A stretch of 64,000 bases of DNA, taken from positions 1 through 64,000 of the forward strand of contig NZ_JABGNA010000012.1 of assembly GCF_013149275.1 (NCBI RefSeq). Direction: 5' to 3'. Within the stretch, counting starts at the first letter, position 1; each line of letters starts with the position of its first letter. The notes under the pieces are model-generated. The model was not told the origin of the DNA. It did not search any database and worked only from the letters and a program-made list of their open reading frames with translations. The stretch is from Mucilaginibacter sp. SG564 (GTDB lineage: Bacteria > Bacteroidota > Bacteroidia > Sphingobacteriales > Sphingobacteriaceae). The translations under genes and the position numbers were made by a program. This document shows, piece after piece, positions 60,201 to 64,000 of this stretch.

Positions 60201-61259
60201 ATCCCTTGAATCGGTGGTTACGTTGGTACGATTGGTTGTCCAAACCTCAATTTTGGTAATATTGACATTGGAACTGATAATAGGTATCCGCGACAGCGCT
60301 TTATCATAATTATCACGAAAATACTGTGATAAAAAGAAGTGTTTATTGGCTTCATAATCGGCAGGTGTAACCCGGAACTCCCCTTGCTGCGACCCGTTTG
60401 TTATGGTAATAGTTTTGGATTGCGATCGCTGTTGCGACAAAATACTCGTTACATCCAGGCGCCCAAATTTCAGTTTGGTTTTAATACCAAACAAAGCCTG
60501 GCTGCCCGTAATAAGCGTGGTATTCAAAGGCATACTTACCGTACCTGCCTCCACTTTCTGAATAATCTCGTCTGGCGATCCGGTGTAATCCAGCTTTATC
60601 TGGTTATCAAACTGAAACTGCGCGTCAGTATTATAATTGGTAGTTATTTTTAACTTATCACCAATATTTCCGGTTACGTTCAGCTGTATCTTCTGATCGA
60701 AATTAAAATTAAACTGGTTGCGCTGCCTGGTGGTAAACAGCGGGTTCTGGTTTTGATTTAATTGGCCAGCCAGGATCATTTCTGCCGATCCCTGTGGCCT
60801 GATATCGATAGTTTGACCACCAAAAATCTGTTCAAAAGTACGGCTGCGCACTTTTATTGATGGTATAAAACCAGGCTGTTGCGAAGCATAGGCATAATTA
60901 TCGGCAAGCTGCTGATAATATATACGTTGATTGGATCGGCTTTTTAACTTTAAATATTGGGCAAATGTTAAATACTGCGGCGGGCGATATAATAAGTTAC
61001 CAACTCTTTCATATAATATATATCGGTTTGTTGCAGGGTCGTATTCAACTGTTCGGATGAGATTGGGAGGATCGGGATCAAAAATACCATCCCTGAGCCT
61101 GAGGTTTCTAGGTTCGGTTAGGTTAACGGGAGTGCCCGCGAGTGCCGTATCTCTTTTAGCACTCGTAACGCGTTGTTGTGCATACACACTCCCCACCCCA
61201 CTAAATGCCAAAATAAACAACACACTTATAATAATATTATAAGTAAATATTTTTATCAA
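54234..61259 (-). CDS. sprA: Type IX secretion translocon SprA
   Basis: SprA is the very large outer-membrane barrel through which type IX secreted proteins leave; in gliding species it is also needed for motility. The 2341-residue product has a signal peptide (cleavage near VYAQQ, residue 28) and the SprA-type start: EMILAGQLNQNQNPLFTTRQRNQF, KLKITTNYNTDAQFQFDNQIKLDYTG and SILSQQRSQSKTI. Repeated strand-forming segments follow to the end (NFGINLKLLLQ). F. johnsoniae SprA is of similar length. With porD in the window, this supports an active T9SS. It follows ruvA by 25 bases. Confidence 0.96.
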   Translation of the reverse strand: MIKIFTYNIIISVLFILAFSGVGSVYAQQRVTSAKRDTALAGTPVNLTEPRNLRLRDGIFDPDPPNLIRTVEYDPATNRYILYERVGNLLYRPPQYLTFAQYLKLKSRSNQRIYYQQLADNYAYASQQPGFIPSIKVRSRTFEQIFGGQTIDIRPQGSAEMILAGQLNQNQNPLFTTRQRNQFNFNFDQKIQLNVTGNIGDKLKITTNYNTDAQFQFDNQIKLDYTGSPDEIIQKVEAGTVSMPLNTTLITGSQALFGIKTKLKFGRLDVTSILSQQRSQSKTITITNGSQQGEFRVTPADYEANKHFFLSQYFRDNYDKALSRIPIISSNVNITKIEVWTTNRTNVTTDSRDILAFLDLGENNPYNKTRIQGGGSVYPAGFKGPGFAQQSNSLLNNLPADVRQTNSNTIANYFQSSGATDNYSKLTYARKLTDKEYTLHPQLGYISLNYPLNNDEVLAVAYQYTVNGQQYQVGEFSSDVAVDPNTPKVLFVKLLKGELLKTNLPTWKLMMKNIYSLGAFQVSPTDFKLTVTRLDDKSGIEKTVMEEGQNTKGKLWLQITDLDNLNQQNNTQPDGYFDFLEGITIDSQNGRIMFPVLEPFGSDLNKKFLPGESDLAKRYVYQPLYDSTKTIAQQYFPNLNRYVIKGTYTSTGGSEYQLNAVNIPQGSVNVTAGSLKLQEGNDYTVDYNSGRIRILNQALLSSGQPITVKLENNELFGVQQKSLYGSRFDYHVNDKLNLGGTIMHLTEQPLNQNEVAGQESISNTIWGFDANYSSESRLLTRLVDKIPFIHTKVPSSINFSGEFAQLLPGSPGALNFAGSKNGTSYLDDFENSQSVIDVKSANTWQISGTPQLFDESKLSNDLSYGYNRARLAFYNIDPIFYTNTGSIPISKSELSNHYVRQIIEQEVFPYKQPATGQQLAISTLNLAFYPTVRGPYNYTTTGINSDGTLQNPKSRWGGMFRKMETNDFESLNVSYIEFWVMDPFVYKPNSAGGDLYFNLGSLSEDILKDGRKSLENALPVNGDLSQVDETNWGRVTKLQPVINAFDNNPDSRRLQDVGLDGLSDADEKRKFAPVVQQLTGRLSAQAANNFSADPSSDDYQYYQGRDLDQSRAGILDRYSKYNGTDGNSKTAEQSQAELGIQNSASTSLPDGEDINRDNNMSIEDSYFQYKVSIRPGDMVVGQNYINDKLTASVKLANGSTQMVNWYQFRIPITDYQAAVGNIQDFKAIRFMRMFMTNFADTAVLRFATLQLVRGEWRSFNTERNPLNVIADPAIPNPPIDNSTLDVQAVSIEQNGNRTPIPYVVPPGINRQRNYNNLQTDTKLNEQSLSLSVKSLRDGYSRAAFKTFFNDLRSYKRIQMFVHAEGDRLKDNDLNAFIRLGVDYQDNYYEYQVPLKVTTPGTRDPDAIWPSVNAIDLELDLLTRAKLKRNHSNVPYNQVFKYVEGNQTVYIKGQPDLSKLRTIMLGVRNPYKGAQPSNIDDGLDKTGTVWFDELRLTDFDQRGGWAATARFDAKLADFADITIAGTKTTIGFGTLDSRLNDRSRSDDQTYDVSANLELGKFFPDKSGIHIPTYVNVSKQTSMPQYDPGAPDVELKASLAAATSSRERDSIRNAAVDYTLRRSFNFTNVHKARTDPNAPSHLWDVENLNASYAYTEYTHHDFVTQNDLEKTYNLTLAYNYTNQPKYYSPFAKIIKSNLLALFRDINFSLLPSRLNLSINFDRFYSENTLRDNDPNNFIPVPTTTFNKYFNITRVYGIGWNLSKSLQMDIDATNLSVVDEPAGRINGLKRDTLWDNLKKLGRTTNYNHTINFNYNVPFTKIPGMDWVAMVARYSAHFNWQTQPLFAINDPTYDVGNSIQNSRAIQLNPTLNMVSLYNKFPFIRKANNPNNTKTGIDKVLIGLLTSVKNLSATYTRTQGIFLPGYLPQSGFFGSDAGAPGLGFLLGSQADIRAKAVANGWITRDTLQNQLYVTTMNEDMHFRGIIEPFKDLRIELIAFKTQDHNYQANFKYLPSTNSIETLSPVTTGNYSISFLTIATAFKKTTGVNNSSPIYQKLLDSRSTISQKLGATNPNSSGSTDGYADGYGPNSQNVLVPAFLAAYTGKNPAKSNLSQFPSIPIPNWQITYNGLSKIPFFQDIFDSFDLTHGYRSSYNVSGFTSLLQYQEANGAVNSRDLNNDFLPQYQFSQVTIFEQFVPLLGASIRFKNSMTTNVEYRQSRSLSLSLLNSQLAQQNERIIVFGFGYHTKNFHFPFGWFSGPGKDNDVNFKLDFSLRDNKTLIYRADVEAAEISSGAQNITVRPSIDYVINQRFNLNLFYDSNITRPYTSQTFNTAYTNFGINLKLLLQ

Positions 61260-61284
61260 AGGTCAAGTTAGAATTTGTACGTAA

Positions 61285-61869
61285 TTATAGAGTTTTTAAT
61301 GCAAACTTTATAAGCTGTTCAACAGTTAAATCTCCATTATTTTTATTGATCTCCTGATCCAATACCTTTTCGGCAGCATTACGCGCAAAGCCCAGCATAA
61401 CAAGTGCAGAAAGCGCCTCGTCTTTAACTGTCTTGCTCACAGGCACAACAGTTAAAGTGTCAGGTCCTTCTTTTCGCAACTTATCCTGCAGCTCCAATAT
61501 AATGCGTTGTGCCGATTTGGGACCTATGCCTTTGATACGTTGTATTAAAGCAACATTGCCGCTAACAATAGCTGCCTGTATTTCGGCAGGGGTAATTGAT
61601 GATAACATCATACGCCCCGTATTTGGCCCTATGCCGGATATGGATACCAGGTGTAAGAACAAGCGACGCTCACCGTCATCTGCAAAACCATATAATGTGA
61701 GCGCATCCTCTTTTACGTACTGCCAGATAAATAGTTTACAATTTTCTACTTCTCCGACCTTTGAATATGTATTTAACGATATATTAATGTGATAGCCAAT
61801 ACCGCCGGCGTCTATAACAACGTGCGAAGGACTTTTGAATACCAGTTTACCACTAATATAATCGTACAT
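61285..61869 (-). CDS. ruvA: Holliday junction helicase subunit RuvA
   Basis: RuvA binds Holliday junctions and loads RuvB. The 194-residue product has the N-terminal OB fold (MYDYISGKLVFKSPSHVVIDAGGIGYHI), two helix-hairpin-helix motifs (LFLHLVSISGIGPNTG and IQRIKGIGPKSAQRII) and a C-terminal three-helix domain that contacts RuvB (about 145-194). The order maeB-ruvA-sprA is conserved in Bacteroidota. Between maeB and ruvA lies an AT-rich inverted repeat (61886-61973). Confidence 0.96.
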   Translation of the reverse strand: MYDYISGKLVFKSPSHVVIDAGGIGYHINISLNTYSKVGEVENCKLFIWQYVKEDALTLYGFADDGERRLFLHLVSISGIGPNTGRMMLSSITPAEIQAAIVSGNVALIQRIKGIGPKSAQRIILELQDKLRKEGPDTLTVVPVSKTVKDEALSALVMLGFARNAAEKVLDQEINKNNGDLTVEQLIKFALKTL

Positions 61870-61885
61870 AATATTATTTGTTTTT

Positions 61886-61973
61886 TAGTATCAAGTAGCT
61901 AGTATCAAGACAGCTAAATTAGCTTTATAAATAAACCTTGCAAAAAATCTTGATACTAGCTACTTGATACTAT
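61886..61973. repeat. AT-rich inverted repeat, GTATCAAG family
   Basis: TAGTATCAAGTAGCTAGTATC at the left pairs with GATACTAGCTACTTGATACTA at the right. It lies inside the maeB-ruvA gap, in the same orientation and with the same words as 39337-39429. Confidence 0.8.
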
Positions 61974-64000
61974 TATTTACTTCCTTTAAGTTTATTTAAA
62001 ATACCTTTTGGTTTGCTGGCTTCGGCCTTTTCCTGGGCATCAACAACCGCTATGGTGATCATATTTACAATTTCACGAACCGAACTACCCAGTTGCAACA
62101 CGTGCACCGGTTTTTTCAATCCCAATAATATAGGTCCTACAGCCTCGGCACCACCAATTTCCTGCAATAACTTGTAAGCAATGTTACCCGATTCCAGATT
62201 AGGGAATATCAAAGTATTAGCTGGTTTTCCGTTTAGGGTTGAAAATGGGAAGTTATCTGCCAACAAATCGGAGTTGAGGGCAAAGTTGGCCTGCATATCA
62301 CCATCAACTACCATATCCGGATATTGCTTGTGCAGCAATTTCACGGTTTCTCTTGTTTTTTCGGGAATGGGACCGTCATTTGAGCCAAAGTTAGAGTACG
62401 ATAATACAGCTACCCGCGGACTGATGTTAAATTGTTTAACAGATTTTTCGATCAACACGGTAATATCTACCAGCTCTTGTACAGATGGGTTTTCGTTAAC
62501 GGTGGTATCGCCAAAAAATACAGGCCCTTTTTGAGTGATCATCATGTACATACCTGCCACACGGTTCACTCCTTCTTCGGTACCGATAATTTGCAGAGCC
62601 GGTTTAATGGTTGGAACATAATTTTTGGTTAAACCCGAGATAAGGGCATCGGCTCTGCCAAACTGCACCATGCAGGCACCGTAATAGTTACGGTCGCTCA
62701 GCATTTTGCGGGCTTCAAATAAGGTTACTCCTCTGCGCTGGCGTTTTTTATACAGAAACTCGGCATACTCTTCCATGTTTTCACATTTCACACGAGGATC
62801 GATGATCTGAACATCATCCAGGTCAAGGTCATTCTCGCGCATGATACGCCTGATCTTATCTTCGTTACCCAGTAATATCGGGGTGGCTATGCCTTCCTCT
62901 TTTACTATCTGAGCCGATCTTAGTATTTTGTAATTATCAGCCTCGGCAAAAACTACACGCTTTGGGTTTTGCTTGGCTTTATTGGTGAGGTTACGCAGCA
63001 ATTTATCATTGGTGCCTAATCTTGATCGCAATTCTTCATAATAAGCTTCCCAATCTGTTATCGCTTTACGGGCGACTCCAGATTCCATGGCTGCCTTAGC
63101 AACGGCGGCCGATACTTCCACAATAAGTCTTTGATCCATCGGTTTAGGGATGATATAATCCCGTCCGAATTTAAGATTGGTAGTATTATAGGCCAGGTTT
63201 ACAGCTTCCGGAACCGGCTTTTTAGCCATTTCGGCAATAGCGTGTGTGGCGGCTATTTTCATGGCCTCGTTAATGGCAGTTGCCCGCACATCAAGCGCGC
63301 CCCTGAAAATATAGGGGAAACCCAATACGTTATTTACCTGGTTAGGATAATCAGAACGACCAGTGGCCATGATGATATCATCGCGGGTTTGTACCGCCAG
63401 ATCATAATCAACTTCGGGCACCGGGTTGGCCATTGCAAATACGATTGGCTTTTTGGCCATTGATTTCAACATATCCGCGTCAACCACGTTTGGCGCAGAA
63501 AGGCCAACAAAAACGTCGGCATTTTTCATGGCATCGGCCAATGTTTTGATATCTGTACGCGTGGTGGCAAACTCCAGCCTGATATCATCCAGATCAGTAC
63601 GCTCCGGTGTTAACAAACCATTGATGTCAAACATCACCAGATTTTCCTTTTTTACGCCCAGCGAAAGGTACATCTTGGTACACGATACCGCGGCGGCACC
63701 TGCACCGTTAACTACCATTTTTATCTTGTCGAGCTTTTTACCTTGTATTTCGCAGGCATTCATTAAAGCCGCACCGGATATAATGGCTGTGCCATGCTGA
63801 TCGTCGTGCATTACCGGGATATTCATTTCGGCTTTCAACCTGCGCTCGATCTCGAAACAGGTTGGAGCCGATATATCTTCCAGGTTAACGCCACCAAAGG
63901 TAGGTTCAAGCGCTTTTACAATAGTTACAAACTCATCTACACTTTTAGCATTTACCTCAAGGTCAAACACATCAATATCAGCATAGATCTTGAACAACAG
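61973..64000 (-). CDS. maeB: NADP-dependent malic enzyme with PTA-like domain, 5' end off window
   Basis: MaeB decarboxylates malate to pyruvate with NADP+. The in-window 675 residues start within the malic domain (FKIYADIDVFDLEVNAK), show the NAD(P)-binding motif VVNGAGAAAVSCTKMYL and VGLSAPNVVDADMLKSM, and continue into the phosphotransacetylase-like C-terminal domain (about 340-660; NPKRVVFAEADNYKILRSAQI, ALQLGSSVREIVNMITIAVVDAQ). In MaeB the PTA-like part is regulatory, without PTA activity in E. coli. About 90-100 N-terminal residues lie beyond 64000. It is the first gene of the maeB-ruvA-sprA order. Confidence 0.93.
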   Translation of the reverse strand: MLFKIYADIDVFDLEVNAKSVDEFVTIVKALEPTFGGVNLEDISAPTCFEIERRLKAEMNIPVMHDDQHGTAIISGAALMNACEIQGKKLDKIKMVVNGAGAAAVSCTKMYLSLGVKKENLVMFDINGLLTPERTDLDDIRLEFATTRTDIKTLADAMKNADVFVGLSAPNVVDADMLKSMAKKPIVFAMANPVPEVDYDLAVQTRDDIIMATGRSDYPNQVNNVLGFPYIFRGALDVRATAINEAMKIAATHAIAEMAKKPVPEAVNLAYNTTNLKFGRDYIIPKPMDQRLIVEVSAAVAKAAMESGVARKAITDWEAYYEELRSRLGTNDKLLRNLTNKAKQNPKRVVFAEADNYKILRSAQIVKEEGIATPILLGNEDKIRRIMRENDLDLDDVQIIDPRVKCENMEEYAEFLYKKRQRRGVTLFEARKMLSDRNYYGACMVQFGRADALISGLTKNYVPTIKPALQIIGTEEGVNRVAGMYMMITQKGPVFFGDTTVNENPSVQELVDITVLIEKSVKQFNISPRVAVLSYSNFGSNDGPIPEKTRETVKLLHKQYPDMVVDGDMQANFALNSDLLADNFPFSTLNGKPANTLIFPNLESGNIAYKLLQEIGGAEAVGPILLGLKKPVHVLQLGSSVREIVNMITIAVVDAQEKAEASKPKGILNKLKGSK

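Noticed and set aside
1..64000. CRISPR arrays, tRNA and rRNA genes, prophage or complete insertion sequences
   Set aside because: No regularly spaced direct repeats of CRISPR type, no cloverleaf-like segments in the gaps, and no transposase, integrase or phage structural gene in any frame.

Overview
The window looks like chromosome from a Bacteroidota bacterium of the family Sphingobacteriaceae, most likely Mucilaginibacter or a close relative (the genus is an inference). Three things point this way. It carries type IX secretion genes (sprA, porD). Promoters fit the Bacteroidota -33 TTG / -7 TAnnTTTG pattern, with little use of Shine-Dalgarno sites. The gene order also matches that phylum: bamD-rpoZ-coaBC-porD-recN, miaB-sigma54 activator-lptE-TPR gene-secG-groES-groEL, and maeB-ruvA-sprA. 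No tRNA, rRNA, CRISPR array, prophage or complete IS element was seen.

Layout. 1-828: T-rich region without a gene, holding leftward tandem promoters. 829-8997: bamD, rpoZ, coaBC, porD and recN, interrupted between porD and recN by palindromic DNA and a blaI/M56 metalloprotease pair. 9038-13710: secreted TonB-C protein, fabI, a putative glutamic-peptidase-like lipoprotein, a small lipoprotein and a carboxypeptidase-D-like protein. 13769-21752: clpC, then a LytS/LytTR two-component pair plus a secreted protein that lie between two copies of the ettA promoter region, then ettA. 22012-26067: ilvE, a coupled phosphopantetheinyl transferase-lipB-SGNH lipoprotein set read leftward, and dcd. 26224-33766: a large MG2/plug protein, a Gly-rich secreted protein, clpS, a histidine phosphatase, sdaA and two small membrane proteins. 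33730-40791: RDD, SpoIIM, a multi-span protein, DUF4129, DUF4350, MoxR and DUF58, a MoxR-type envelope cluster. 41129-50830: mscS-like gene, a 33-codon small ORF, groEL, groES, a membrane protein, secG, TPR protein, lptE, sigma54 activator, a four-helix-bundle (23S IVP-type) gene and miaB. 51522-64000: AsmA-like protein, YcxB-like protein, sprA, ruvA and the 3' part of maeB, which runs off the right edge.

Functionally this is mainly envelope biogenesis and protein quality control: outer-membrane assembly (BamD, LptE, AsmA-like), export (SecG, PorD, SprA), chaperones and proteolysis (ClpC, ClpS, GroEL/ES), with core metabolism (CoaBC, FabI, IlvE, LipB, Dcd, SdaA, MaeB).

The most unusual layer is repetitive DNA. 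Several families of short inverted repeats sit between genes, often inside operons. In two conserved genes, recN and miaB, palindromic repeats appear to have entered the reading frame without breaking it. A 48-bp perfect palindrome, the ettA 5'-end duplication around the LytS/LytTR module, and a 23-residue tandem repeat in the M56 protease are the other observations most worth checking.
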